A DNA stretch of 64,000 nt from Clostridia bacterium (GTDB lineage Bacteria; Bacillota; Clostridia; Oscillospirales; CAG-272), in contig JAFQFR010000034.1 of the NCBI GenBank assembly GCA_017398595.1, positions 1 through 64,000 of the forward strand, read 5' to 3'. A program made the position numbers and the translations under genes. Shown in pieces: positions 53,804 through 62,453 of the stretch. The notes under the pieces were generated by a model. That model searched no databases. It was not told the origin of the DNA and was given only the letters and a program-made list of their open reading frames with translations. Each line of letters begins with the position of its first letter. Position 1 is the stretch's first letter.

Positions 53804-53881
53804 GCGTTTGACTTATGCCTCTGGCTTTTGAGTGCAATTGTATTATGATAGTCAAAAATCAAGATTTTATAGGAGATTGTT

Positions 53882-54694
53882 ATGAAAAAAATAATTTGTT
53901 TGGTATTATCTTTTGCTATGTTGTTTACAATGAGTACATCTGCATTTGCTGCAGATGCTGAGAAAACGGATATGGATGCCGCTCTTCTTGAACGTGGATA
54001 TCCGCAGGTCTATTTGGACAATATTTCTGAGAGCGCAAAAGAATCGCTGTATAATAAACCCGATGCAGTCTTTGCAGGTGCTATGATATGCGCATATAAT
54101 GAAGAAAGCGGGGAATCGTTTCAGTATGCGATTTCTGCTGATGGTATTTCTACTTGTGGGCAAATTGACGAAGAAGATCTTACACTCACGTGGGGACTTT
54201 CGCGTTATACCACCAGTGGCAATGTACTTGTAACGTATAGTTATGAATGGAATAATCTTCCTGTCAATCGGTATCAGGATCCTATTGGAGTTTCATGGGA
54301 TGATGAGTGCTTTGAAATGATAGATAATTCTTTTTATAAAGTGGATAAGTTCACAGGATACTCGAACTATGGTGGTTTCATTGGCTCCACACTGGAAACT
54401 GTGATACATGATGAGGCGAATGCATACGCCAGCGCTTCTTCTTCGGGTGTAACATGGTATGCTGATTTAGTTGGACATAACACTATATATTATACGGTAT
54501 CAATTTATGGACATGGTGAATTTTTGCTTAAACCCAAATCCACCAGTTTTACAACTACATTGTATGGACATTATGTGCATGCTTTGACAGGTCTGTCCCT
54601 CTCGTTGGGGATACCTGATTATGGGGTCGGATTTGAGATAAGTGGCGGAGCTTCTTATGATGAATTGGGTAATCAAATAACATATACATATTAA
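53882..54694 (+). CDS. Secreted protein of unknown family
   Basis: A 270-residue protein with a Sec signal peptide (residues 1-24, cleavage near SAFAAD). The mature protein starts with a helical region (about 30-55, with YPQVYLDNISESAKESLYNK). It then becomes rich in Tyr, Ser, Thr and Gly, as in beta-rich extracellular domains. No catalytic motif is seen. A TAGGAGA site precedes the ATG. A 49-residue membrane protein gene follows after 14 bases and is probably co-transcribed. The 78 bases upstream contain no convincing vegetative promoter. Confidence 0.7.
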   Translation: MKKIICLVLSFAMLFTMSTSAFAADAEKTDMDAALLERGYPQVYLDNISESAKESLYNKPDAVFAGAMICAYNEESGESFQYAISADGISTCGQIDEEDLTLTWGLSRYTTSGNVLVTYSYEWNNLPVNRYQDPIGVSWDDECFEMIDNSFYKVDKFTGYSNYGGFIGSTLETVIHDEANAYASASSSGVTWYADLVGHNTIYYTVSIYGHGEFLLKPKSTSFTTTLYGHYVHALTGLSLSLGIPDYGVGFEISGGASYDELGNQITYTY

Positions 54695-54708
54695 AGGAGA
54701 GTGTTAAT

Positions 54709-54858
54709 ATGTGGAAAGCACTGTCGGCGCTTTTTTGTACGTTATGCGTTGGAATTCTTCTTGCATTGGTGTTAGATTGGTCGCAGATACCGTCTGTTGC
54801 TGCAATCGCAGTGGTGGGAGCATTTATTGTGCACTCACTGGAAGAAAAACGCAAATAA
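54709..54858 (+). CDS. 49-residue two-helix membrane protein
   Basis: A small protein made almost wholly of two hydrophobic helices (about residues 4-22 and 27-43), ending in EEKRK. The ATG is supported by AAAGGAGA nine bases upstream. It follows the 270-residue secreted protein by 14 bases and precedes a strong terminator, so the two form one transcript. A role as an immunity, export or holin-like helper is conceivable but has no direct support. Confidence 0.6.
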   Translation: MWKALSALFCTLCVGILLALVLDWSQIPSVAAIAVVGAFIVHSLEEKRK

Positions 54859-54876
54859 CAGTAATACATAACTTTA

Positions 54877-54916
54877 TATAAGAAAATCCCGACCGTGAGG
54901 TCGGGATTTTCTTATA
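54877..54916. terminator. Long bidirectional terminator palindrome
   Basis: An unbroken 18-bp inverted repeat with loop GTGA; its core is AAAATCCCGACC/GGTCGGGATTTT. It serves the rightward secreted-protein operon. It also overlaps the stop of the leftward 80-residue gene. Confidence 0.9.
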
Positions 54917-55154
54917 TCATTTTTCGGATCAGTTTCCATATGCTCCACACGAGGGTAATGCCGCCGAGGACGGCGAGGAAGGCAACGATCTCGCGCGGGA
55001 TCTCACCTTTGACATTGACCGAGAGCAGGGGATTTTCGGGATCTTTTTTGCGTCTCAGCGAAAACGTAATGTTAAAATGGCGGTTCAGCGCGTTTTTTGC
55101 CTTCTTGCAAAAGCGCTTTGCCTTCACTTTTGCGAGCGTGATCTTTTCGTTCAT
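54912..55154 (-). CDS. Small basic membrane protein
   Basis: An 80-residue protein. The N-terminal 45 residues are basic (KVKAKRFCKKAKNALNRHF), and one membrane helix lies near the C-terminus (about 55-76). I do not recognise the family. The ATG at 55154 follows TAGGAGG; a longer in-frame version has no ribosome site. The gene stands alone between an AT-rich accessory cluster and the acyltransferase pair. Confidence 0.6.
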   Translation of the reverse strand: MNEKITLAKVKAKRFCKKAKNALNRHFNITFSLRRKKDPENPLLSVNVKGEIPREIVAFLAVLGGITLVWSIWKLIRKMI

Positions 55155-55315
55155 GTTTTCGCCTCCTAAACCTTGGTACTTATAGTATACCCCATTCTGT
55201 TTAAATTTGCAACCATCTTCACGAAAAAGACAAAAAGGTCTTTTATTTTTTTCGGCATTCATGTATAATAAAAATAATATACATTGTACAGTTCTGCTTG
55301 GAGGAAATACGAAAA

Positions 55316-56569
55316 GTGACGCTGTACACCGCCTTTTTTCTACTCGGCTTTTTGCCGATCTCGGCTCTCGTATATTATGCCGTACCGCACCGGACGCGGT
55401 ATATCGCGCTGTGCGTGATCGATCTTGCGTTTTACGCGCTTGCCGCGGGCAAACTCTTTTGGATGTTGCCGCTGCTTTCGCTCGTTACATACGCGCTCTC
55501 GTTTGCAAAGCCGCGCGTCGGCTTTCTTACGATGCTTTTGCTGCTGCCGCTCCTGCGCCTTTGCGGCGTTTCGGCTGTGGGCGTGTCCTTCTTTATTCTG
55601 CGCGCCGCGGCGTATCTGCATGACGGGCACCGCGAGAAAAATTTTGTTCGCCTGTGCGCGTTTCTTTGGCTGTTTCCGACCGTCACGGCGGGACCGCTCA
55701 CGCGCTATGGGCAGGCGCGGGACAGCTTTGACAAGCCTGTAAACTATCCGCTGATCGAGCGCGGCATATTGCTTTCGCTTGCGGGGCTTTTAAAGAAGTT
55801 GTTTTTTGCCGATGCGCTCTATGCCGCGTTTGTGCAGTTTCACGCGGGCGGCACCACGCTTTCGGCGGTGGCGGCACTCGTTTGCTACGCGCTGTATATT
55901 TACTTTGATTTTGCGGGGTACAGCGATATTGCGATCGGCATTGCGGCGATCTTCGGCTTTGCCCCGCCGAAAAACTTTGATCATCCCTATCTGTCGCGCT
56001 CGGTGGGCGAGTTTTTCCGCCGCTGGCACATCTCGCTCGGAATATGGCTGCGCGACTATGTGTATATCCCCCTCGGCGGCAGCCGACGGGGCAAAGGGCG
56101 CATGCTCCTTGCGCTCGGTGCTGTGTGGCTGACTTCGGCGCTGTGGCACGGCAGCACGCTTTCCTATCTTCTCTGGGGCGGTTGGTTCTTTTTGTTGATC
56201 GCCGCCGAAAAACTGCTCTTGCCGAAAGGCGTGTACCTCGGGCATGTGTCAACGCTCGTGCCGGTGCTTCTCGGCTGGGTGTTCTTCTTTTCCGAAACGC
56301 CCGCGGCGGCATTTGCCTTTTTGGGACGGCTGTTTTGTCTTGGCGGTACGCTGCTCTACTCTCGTGCCGACCTTTACAACTGCATGCGGCATCTGCCGTT
56401 TGTTCTGCTGGCGGCGTTTTGCGCCACGCCGATTCTGCACAATGCGCTTTGTACGCTCTATCGGCACAAAAAGGTACTCCTGTATCCGCTTGCGGCAGCG
56501 GCGTTTGCACTGGTGCTGTCCTGCCTTGCGGTCGGTGCGCATCAGCCGTTTCTGTATGCGTCCTTTTGA
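55316..56569 (+). CDS. MBOAT-family O-acyltransferase (AlgI/DltB type)
   Basis: A 417-residue multi-pass membrane protein. MBOAT enzymes move acyl groups across the membrane to modify exported polysaccharides or teichoic acids. The signature region is YIYFDFAGYSDIAIGIAAIFGF, PKNFDHPYLSRSVGEFFRRWHISLGIWLRDYVYIPLGG and LTSALWHGSTLSYLLWGG, which carries the catalytic His. The GTG at 55316 is preferred, since GGAGG (55300-55304) lies just upstream of it and a TTG at 55298 would overlap that site. The next gene encodes the expected extracellular partner. Confidence 0.9.
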   Translation: MTLYTAFFLLGFLPISALVYYAVPHRTRYIALCVIDLAFYALAAGKLFWMLPLLSLVTYALSFAKPRVGFLTMLLLLPLLRLCGVSAVGVSFFILRAAAYLHDGHREKNFVRLCAFLWLFPTVTAGPLTRYGQARDSFDKPVNYPLIERGILLSLAGLLKKLFFADALYAAFVQFHAGGTTLSAVAALVCYALYIYFDFAGYSDIAIGIAAIFGFAPPKNFDHPYLSRSVGEFFRRWHISLGIWLRDYVYIPLGGSRRGKGRMLLALGAVWLTSALWHGSTLSYLLWGGWFFLLIAAEKLLLPKGVYLGHVSTLVPVLLGWVFFFSETPAAAFAFLGRLFCLGGTLLYSRADLYNCMRHLPFVLLAAFCATPILHNALCTLYRHKKVLLYPLAAAAFALVLSCLAVGAHQPFLYASF

Positions 56570-56578
56570 GGTGGCGGC

Positions 56579-57643
56579 ATGCGAGAAAAGATGTTTTGCC
56601 GCCTGAGCCTTGCGGTTTGCCTGCTGCTGTTGCTGTTTATCGTGCGTGCGCCGCACGGCGAGCGGCTCGAGAGTGAGAACCGCGCGTACACGGCGTTTTC
56701 GCTCGCCTCGCCCGACAGATATTTTACCGATCGGCTGCCCCTGCGCGAGCACTTGCTGCGGCTGAGCCGCAATATTGCGCTTGCGCTTGGCAAAAACGAG
56801 TTTGCGGATGCGTTTCTCGGCAGGAACGGCTATATATTTTCGGAGGAAAGCGTAAGTACCGAGACGCTGACAAAGAACCTCGATGCCGTGCAGGTTTTCG
56901 CTGATGCACTGGGCATTCCCGTGTATACGGCGGTCGTCGGGGCGAAGACCGATGTGCTGTTTGGTAGCTTGCCGCGGCTGTACGCGGACGAGCGCGAGAG
57001 CCTTTGGCAAGCGTTGCGGGAAAGCGAACTGCAAACGATTGATCTGTTGCCCACTTTGCGCCGCCGCGGCGGAGAGGGGAAGTATATCTACTACCGCGGC
57101 GATCACCACTTGACAACGCTCGGCAGCTACTATGTGTACCGCGAGATCGCCGAAGCGCTCGGTATCACGCCGTATGACGCAAAGGATTTTTCGGTCGGCG
57201 TGGTCAAGGCGGATTTTTCGGGCAGTGACGCGCGGAAAATGCTGTGCGCGACGCAGGACAAGATCGCGCTGTTCCGCTACGCCGAGGACGGCGAGTTTCT
57301 TGTCGAAAACCGCGACAGCGGCGAGGGCATGCGCGGGCTGTACAATACCGAAAAACTGCATTCGTCCGATCCCTATGGCGTGTTTCCGATCGCGGACTGC
57401 GGCTATGCGCGCATCACACTGCCAAATGCCGAGCGGCAAAGGCTGCTTCTGGTATGCGATAGCTACGGCGACGCACTTGCGCCGCTTTTGGCGCGGCACT
57501 ATGACCTCGATATCCTCGATCCGCGCTATTACGGCGGCTCGGTCAAGGCGCTTGCGGCAGAAAATGACTACGCCGCCGTGCTCGTCTATTTCGGCATGGA
57601 CACCATAGCCGGAAAAGAGATATTGTATAAGTTGAGATTTTAG
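56579..57643 (+). CDS. DHHW/SGNH-family extracellular partner of the acyltransferase
   Basis: A 354-residue protein with one N-terminal membrane anchor (residues 7-24) and an extracytoplasmic SGNH-like domain related to DHHW/AlgX/AlgJ proteins. RGDHHLTTLG (near residue 180) is the DHHxT motif, with Leu in place of the usual Trp, and CDSYGDALAPLL (near 300) supplies the catalytic Ser region. It probably passes the acyl group to a cell-surface glycan together with the MBOAT protein encoded nine bases upstream. No glycan synthesis genes are nearby. Confidence 0.82.
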   Translation: MREKMFCRLSLAVCLLLLLFIVRAPHGERLESENRAYTAFSLASPDRYFTDRLPLREHLLRLSRNIALALGKNEFADAFLGRNGYIFSEESVSTETLTKNLDAVQVFADALGIPVYTAVVGAKTDVLFGSLPRLYADERESLWQALRESELQTIDLLPTLRRRGGEGKYIYYRGDHHLTTLGSYYVYREIAEALGITPYDAKDFSVGVVKADFSGSDARKMLCATQDKIALFRYAEDGEFLVENRDSGEGMRGLYNTEKLHSSDPYGVFPIADCGYARITLPNAERQRLLLVCDSYGDALAPLLARHYDLDILDPRYYGGSVKALAAENDYAAVLVYFGMDTIAGKEILYKLRF

Positions 57644-57676
57644 CAGAAACAAGATCCTGCGCATTCAGTAAACATG

Positions 57677-57768
57677 CCTCCCTCTGATGAGGGAGGTGGC
57701 GCCGAAGGCGACGGAAGGAGAGACTATCCCTCAGTCGCCGTACGGCGACAGCTCCCCTGACAAGGGGC
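57677..57768. repeat. Palindromic intergenic repeat, copy 2
   Basis: CCTCCCTC/GAGGGAGG (57677-57684, 57689-57696) is followed by GGCGCCGAAGGCGACGG, GTCGCCG/CGGCGAC (57734-57740, 57743-57749) and CTCCCCTGACAAGGGG. The modules match those at 48875 and 62137. The element fills most of the 175-base gap between the DHHW gene and recG. Confidence 0.65.
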
Positions 57769-57818
57769 ACCAAAATCAATTGCGATAAACTCTCATTTAC
57801 AAAAAAGAAGGTGACAAA

Positions 57819-59948
57819 ATGGCAAATACAGATCTCCCCATAGCGACGCTGAAGGGCATCGGTAAGGTGAAAGAGGCGGCGTTTGAAAAGCTGGGCATCC
57901 GCACGCTCGGCGATCTGCTCTACCATTTTCCCACCCGATATGAAAACCGCGGCGTGGTCACGACGCTTGCCGAGGGGCAGATCGGCACGCCGCAGTCCTA
58001 TATTTTGACCATCGCCACCGAGCCGAAGTTCGCGCGCCTGCGCGGCAGCCTGAACGTGGTCAAGTTCCGCGCGTTCGACGACAGCGGCAGCGTGGAGATC
58101 GCCTACTTCAACCAGCCGTACATGCGTGAAAAGTTCCATGTCGGCGAGGTCTACCGCTTTTACGGCAAGCTGACCGAAAAACTCGGTCGTTTTTCGCTCG
58201 GCAGTCCGATCGCCGAGAAGTACGACGAGGGCGCACCGCTCCCCGAGCTCTACGCGGTCTACCGTCTCGCGTCTCCGCTCAATAAAAACATCCTGCGCGA
58301 ATGCACGAAGCAGGCGCTCGCCCTCTGTAAGAGCGAGCTTTGCGACGCGCTCCCCGGCGCAGTGCGCGAAAGATACAGCCTGGCTACGCTGACCTACGCG
58401 CTCGAAAATATCCACAACCCCGAAGATCTGACCGCGCTCGATCGCGCGGCGCGCCGCCTTGCGTTTGACGAACTGTTTGAAACGGCACTCGCCGTGCGCC
58501 TGATGCGGCAGAAGCAGACACGCGCATACGCCGCACGCATGGCGGACACCGATCTTTCGGCATTTCTCTCCACCGTGCCGTTTGCGCTCACGGGCGCGCA
58601 GAGTCGCGCCGTCGGCGACATCGTGCGCGATATGAGCGCGGGAGAGGGCGATGACGCACCGCGCATGTCCCGCATTCTCGTCGGCGACGTCGGCTGCGGC
58701 AAGACGGTCTGCGCCGCCGCGGCGATCTATCTCACCTTGCACAATGGCATGCAGGCGCTCCTCATGGCGCCGACCGAAATTTTGGCATCCCAGCACTATG
58801 CCGACCTCGCGCCGCAGTTTGCGTCGCTCGGCTACAATGTGGCAAAGCTCACCGGCAGTACCACCGCCGCCGAAAAGCGGCGGATCAAGGCGGGGCTTGC
58901 GGATGGCAGTCTGCATCTTGTGATCGGCACGCACGCGCTGATCGAGGAAGACATCGTGTTTGCCGATCTTGGACTTGCCGTCTGCGACGAGCAGCACCGT
59001 TTCGGCATTGCGCAGCGTGCGGCATTGCTCGAAAAGAGCCCGCGCGCGCACATGCTGGTGATGACCGCGACGCCCATTCCGCGCACGCTCTCGCTCGTGC
59101 TCTACGGCGATCTGCAGATCTCCCGTATCGATGAGATGCCGCCCGGCAGACAGAAGGTGGGAACCTTCTTTGTCAACGAAAACTACCGCGCGCGGCTCAA
59201 CGGCTTTATCCAAAAGCAGATCGACGAGGGCGGGCAGGTGTATGTGGTCTGCCCTGCGGTCGAACCCGTAGAAGACGATGCCGACGAGGGGGCGCCCACG
59301 GTCAGCGCCTTCGGCGAGACTCTTAGCAATCAGCCGCCGCTCAAAAGCGCGGTGGCGTTTTCCGAGGAGCTTGCCGCACACTTCCCGGATGCGAATGTTG
59401 CCTACATCCACGGCAAACTGCGTCCCGCGGAGAAAAACGATATTATGTCCCGCTTTGTGGCGGGTGCAATTAAAATACTGGTTTCCACCACGGTCATTGA
59501 GGTCGGCATCAACGTGCCGAATGCTTCGCTGATGATTGTGGAGAACGCCGAGCGCTTCGGGCTCTCGCAGCTGCATCAGCTGCGCGGACGCGTGGGGCGC
59601 GGCACAAGGCAGTCTTACTGCATCCTCGTTTCGGACACCGAGGGCGAGACCGCAAAACAGCGGCTCAAGCTGATGACCAAGACGAATGACGGCTTTGTCA
59701 TCGCCGAAGAGGACCTGCGCATGCGCGGTCCGGGCGACTTCCTCGGCACCGAGGGGGCAAGACAGAGCGGCGAGGGCGCAAACTTCCGCATGGCGGCGCT
59801 CTGCAGCGATCCCACACTGCCCGAGGCGGCGGGAGAGGCGGCAGAAGAGCTGCTCACGGAGGATCCCACGCTGTCCGCGCCTGCGTTTGCGGCTTTACGC
59901 GCAAGGCTTGCGCGCGTGATGGATACCAGTGAAACAACGATGAATTGA
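57819..59948 (+). CDS. recG: ATP-dependent DNA helicase RecG
   Basis: RecG remodels stalled forks and branched recombination intermediates. The 709-residue protein has the N-terminal wedge/OB domain (about 1-240, beginning LPIATLKGIGKVKEAAFEKLGI). Two helicase domains follow, with GDVGCGKT (Walker A), CDEQHRFG (DExx), MTATPIPRTL, QVYVVCPAVE and QLHQLRGRVGRG. It is slightly longer than the typical 680 residues. rarA follows after 22 bases. Confidence 0.96.
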   Translation: MANTDLPIATLKGIGKVKEAAFEKLGIRTLGDLLYHFPTRYENRGVVTTLAEGQIGTPQSYILTIATEPKFARLRGSLNVVKFRAFDDSGSVEIAYFNQPYMREKFHVGEVYRFYGKLTEKLGRFSLGSPIAEKYDEGAPLPELYAVYRLASPLNKNILRECTKQALALCKSELCDALPGAVRERYSLATLTYALENIHNPEDLTALDRAARRLAFDELFETALAVRLMRQKQTRAYAARMADTDLSAFLSTVPFALTGAQSRAVGDIVRDMSAGEGDDAPRMSRILVGDVGCGKTVCAAAAIYLTLHNGMQALLMAPTEILASQHYADLAPQFASLGYNVAKLTGSTTAAEKRRIKAGLADGSLHLVIGTHALIEEDIVFADLGLAVCDEQHRFGIAQRAALLEKSPRAHMLVMTATPIPRTLSLVLYGDLQISRIDEMPPGRQKVGTFFVNENYRARLNGFIQKQIDEGGQVYVVCPAVEPVEDDADEGAPTVSAFGETLSNQPPLKSAVAFSEELAAHFPDANVAYIHGKLRPAEKNDIMSRFVAGAIKILVSTTVIEVGINVPNASLMIVENAERFGLSQLHQLRGRVGRGTRQSYCILVSDTEGETAKQRLKLMTKTNDGFVIAEEDLRMRGPGDFLGTEGARQSGEGANFRMAALCSDPTLPEAAGEAAEELLTEDPTLSAPAFAALRARLARVMDTSETTMN

Positions 59949-59970
59949 CGATACAAGAAAGGACACGGAT

Positions 59971-61197
59971 ATGCAAAATCAACCGCTTGCGGACAGGCTC
60001 CGCCCCCAAAGTCTCGACGACATGGTGGGGCAGGCACATCTGTTCGGCAAAAACGGCGTTGTCCGCAAAATGATCGAGGGCGGCAGAGTCACCAACATGA
60101 TCTTCTTCGGCCCGCCCGGTACGGGCAAGACCACGGCGGCGAACATCGTGGCAAAGCAGTCGGGCATGACGCTCTACAAGCTCAATGCCACGACCGCGTC
60201 TTTGTCGGATGTCAAGGATGTGATCGCTCAGTCGCAGAATATGTTCGGCGCAAAGGGCACGCTGCTCTATCTCGACGAGATCCAGTATTTTAATCGCAAG
60301 CAGCAGCAGTCGCTGCTCGAGTTTATCGAGGACGGGCGCGTCACGCTGATCGCGTCCACCACGGACAACCCGTATTTCTGCATCTACAACGCGATCCTGT
60401 CGCGGTGTGCGGTCTTTGAGTTTAAACCCGTGGCGGCAAAGGAGATCCAAAAGGCGCTGCTGCGCGGACTGGACGCGCTCAACGCCGAGAGCGGCAAGGC
60501 CATCACCATCGAGGACGGTGCACTCGACTTTATCGCGGGTGTGGGCGGCGGCGACGTGCGCTCGGCGCTCGGTGTGCTCGAGAATGTCTACTCGATCGCA
60601 AAAAAGACGATCACCGAGGAGGATGTGCATGCATTCACGCCCGCGTGCGTCGGCAACTTCGACCGGCAGGGCGATGTACACTACGATCTGCTTTCCTGCC
60701 TGCAAAAATCCATTCGCGGCTCTGACCCGGATGCGGCGGTCTTTTACCTTGCGCGCATCTTAGAGGGCGGAGACCTGCTTTCTGCGTGCCGCAGACTGCT
60801 CGTGATCGCGTCCGAGGATGTGGGACTTGCCTACCCGCAGGCGGCGATCCTTGCCAAGGCATGCACCGATGCGGCAAAGGAGCTGGGGCTGCCCGAGGCG
60901 GCGTTGCCGCTCTCCAATCTCACGGTGGCGCTTGCCACCGCGCCGAAGTCCAACAGTGCGCACGATGCGTATGCCGCCGCAAAGGCGGATTTCCTCGCGG
61001 GGCTCGGACAGGAGATCCCTGTGCATCTGCAGTCGCCGCTGTTCAAGGGCTACAAGTACCCGCATGATTACCCCGACCACTATGTAAAACAGCAGTACCT
61101 GCCAAACGACCTCGTCGGCAAGAAGTACTACGAGTACGGTGAGAACAAGACCGAGCAAGCCGCCAAGGCATATTGGGAGAAGGTGAAACAGAAATGA
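59971..61197 (+). CDS. rarA: Replication-associated recombination protein A
   Basis: RarA (MgsA) is an AAA+ ATPase, related to clamp loaders, that acts at blocked forks. The 408-residue protein has PLADRLRPQSLDDMVGQ at the start, Walker A FFGPPGTGKTT, Walker B LYLDEIQYF, the sensor STTDNPYF and the C-terminal KYPHDYPDHYVKQQYLP. It would be co-transcribed with recG, which fits a shared role in fork repair. Its stop overlaps the next gene (ATGA). Confidence 0.95.
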   Translation: MQNQPLADRLRPQSLDDMVGQAHLFGKNGVVRKMIEGGRVTNMIFFGPPGTGKTTAANIVAKQSGMTLYKLNATTASLSDVKDVIAQSQNMFGAKGTLLYLDEIQYFNRKQQQSLLEFIEDGRVTLIASTTDNPYFCIYNAILSRCAVFEFKPVAAKEIQKALLRGLDALNAESGKAITIEDGALDFIAGVGGGDVRSALGVLENVYSIAKKTITEEDVHAFTPACVGNFDRQGDVHYDLLSCLQKSIRGSDPDAAVFYLARILEGGDLLSACRRLLVIASEDVGLAYPQAAILAKACTDAAKELGLPEAALPLSNLTVALATAPKSNSAHDAYAAAKADFLAGLGQEIPVHLQSPLFKGYKYPHDYPDHYVKQQYLPNDLVGKKYYEYGENKTEQAAKAYWEKVKQK

Positions 61198-61715
61198 AAA
61201 AAGAATGCAAACTCTATAATCTTTTATTCCCGATGTGGTTGCTTTGGGTGTTTCCGCCGTTTATTATCGTTTGCGGAGTTGGAAATCTGATTATCGATGC
61301 GGCGGTAATTTTGATTGCTGCCAAGTGTTTGAAGATCGACTGCTTTTTCAAGAAAAATAAGACCAGCATTTTGAAAGCATGGGGACTTGGATTTGCAGCT
61401 GATTTTATCGGTGCGGGATTTTTGTTTGCAGTCAGTCAAGCACTTTATTTTCTCGGAACGAGCTTTGAAAGTTTGGCGTATTTAAACGACTATGTTCGCT
61501 GGAATGTGGACTATAATCCGTTCGCCAATATGTATGCTCTGTTGCTTACCATTTTGGCGATAGCGATTTCAGGCATTTGCATCTACTTGTTTAACAAGAA
61601 GATTAGTTTTAAAAAGGTTGATATGACCGAACACCAAAAGAAAGTCATATCACTTGTCATGGCTATTGCGACATCACCGTATCTATTTTTGATACCCGGT
61701 GAATTGTTCTTTTAA
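61194..61715 (+). CDS. AT-rich membrane protein after rarA
   Basis: A 173-residue membrane protein with about five hydrophobic helices and no recognised family. The ATG at 61194 overlaps the rarA stop. Base composition is clearly more AT-rich than in rarA, suggesting recent acquisition at the end of the recG-rarA operon. It ends just before a palindromic repeat. Confidence 0.6.
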   Translation: MKKECKLYNLLFPMWLLWVFPPFIIVCGVGNLIIDAAVILIAAKCLKIDCFFKKNKTSILKAWGLGFAADFIGAGFLFAVSQALYFLGTSFESLAYLNDYVRWNVDYNPFANMYALLLTILAIAISGICIYLFNKKISFKKVDMTEHQKKVISLVMAIATSPYLFLIPGELFF

Positions 61716-61727
61716 GATTATTACCAA

Positions 61728-61753
61728 GCCTTCCCCTAAGGGAAGCCAAAGGA
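61728..61753. repeat. Palindromic repeat, copy 3, upstream of the DUF559 gene
   Basis: CTTCCC (61730-61735) and GGGAAG (61740-61745) flank CTAA, followed by CCAAAGGAGG. The last part is the ribosome binding site of the DUF559 gene, so that gene takes its translation signal from the repeat. Confidence 0.65.
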
Positions 61754-61758
61754 GGAAA

Positions 61759-62130
61759 ATGTATAAGAATTTACCGAATAATAAAAATTTACGTGTAAAC
61801 GCACAGGCTTTACGAAAAGAAGCAACAAAAAGGGAAAGGCGTTTATGGTATGATTTTCTGAAATCCTATCCCATTCAGTTTAACCGCCAAAAAAATATCG
61901 GCAACTACATAGTCGATTTTTATTGTAAGCAGGTAAAACTGGTAGTTGAACTTGACGGAGAATATCACCGCGATGAAGATGTTTTTATAAGCGATAAGAA
62001 AAGGGCAGAATATCTGGAGCAACTTGAAATGACTGTTATACGCTTTAAAAACGAAGAAATCGATAAGGATTTTTCAAAAGTTTGTAATAAGATTGATGCA
62101 ATGGTAAATGCTCTGAAAAAGAGGATGTGA
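61759..62130 (+). CDS. DUF559 endonuclease-like protein (Vsr/PD-(D/E)xK fold)
   Basis: A 123-residue protein of the DUF559 family, related to very-short-patch-repair endonucleases. LRVNAQALRKEATKRERRLWYDFL and FNRQKNIGNYIVDFYCKQVKLVVELDGEYH contain the Asp (in IVDFYC) and the Glu-Asp (in VELDG) of the PD-(D/E)xK-like active site. The role of the family is not settled, but it is thought to cut DNA and often sits in mobile or repeat contexts. Here the gene lies between palindromic repeats of one family, and its ribosome site AAAGGAGG belongs to the left repeat. Confidence 0.8.
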   Translation: MYKNLPNNKNLRVNAQALRKEATKRERRLWYDFLKSYPIQFNRQKNIGNYIVDFYCKQVKLVVELDGEYHRDEDVFISDKKRAEYLEQLEMTVIRFKNEEIDKDFSKVCNKIDAMVNALKKRM

Positions 62131-62136
62131 CTTTTT

Positions 62137-62285
62137 GCCTTCCCCAACGAAGAAAGTAACGGCTACGAATATAGAAACTCGGGGGAAGGTGGCGGCGTAG
62201 CCGACGGATGAGGGATAATCCGTTTGTTCGCCGAAGTCCCTCATCACCCGCTGCGGCGGGAGCTTCCCCCGAGGGAAGCCAAGGG
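62137..62285. repeat. Palindromic repeat, copy 4, long form
   Basis: This 149-base element starts with GCCTTCCCC. It contains a nested palindrome: GGGGGAAG (62181-62188) pairs with CTTCCCCC (62263-62270), and GATGAGGG (62207-62214) with CCCTCATC (62238-62245). Smaller stems such as CGGCGTAGCCG lie inside. It ends with GAGGGAAGCCAAGGG, similar to the end of copy 3. It would fold into a long hairpin as RNA or single-stranded DNA. Confidence 0.7.
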
Positions 62286-62336
62286 ATCGATTCATTGATT
62301 TTTGCACATACTACCACTGCTTGCCGCGTGTGGATC

Positions 62337-62441
62337 ATGAAAAAATTATTTTTTACCGGCTTTGCCGTTGGACTTTGTGTATGTGTGGTATTGGTATTGA
62401 TTTTTGCTGTTTGCGTTGGTAAAATGTTTTTGTTTATATAG
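62337..62441 (+). CDS. Possible 34-residue membrane peptide
   Basis: An open frame starting MKKLFFTGFAVGLCVCVVLV encodes one hydrophobic helix with several Cys. No clear ribosome site precedes the ATG, and the region is AT-rich. It ends 12 bases before rsuA. It may be a chance frame or a leader peptide. Confidence 0.25.
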   Translation: MKKLFFTGFAVGLCVCVVLVLIFAVCVGKMFLFI

Positions 62442-62453
62442 AGGACAACTTTT

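Noticed and set aside
52013-54858. Known bacteriocin or toxin-antitoxin locus
   Set aside because: No precursor-peptide motifs, ABC exporter or recognised toxin domains are visible; the cluster is reported only as unknown.
57543-59576. A 677-codon minus-strand frame opposite recG
   Set aside because: It is antisense to RecG motifs and has low-complexity composition.
62337-62441. A firm call of a membrane microprotein upstream of rsuA
   Set aside because: The frame lacks a ribosome site, so it is listed only at low confidence.
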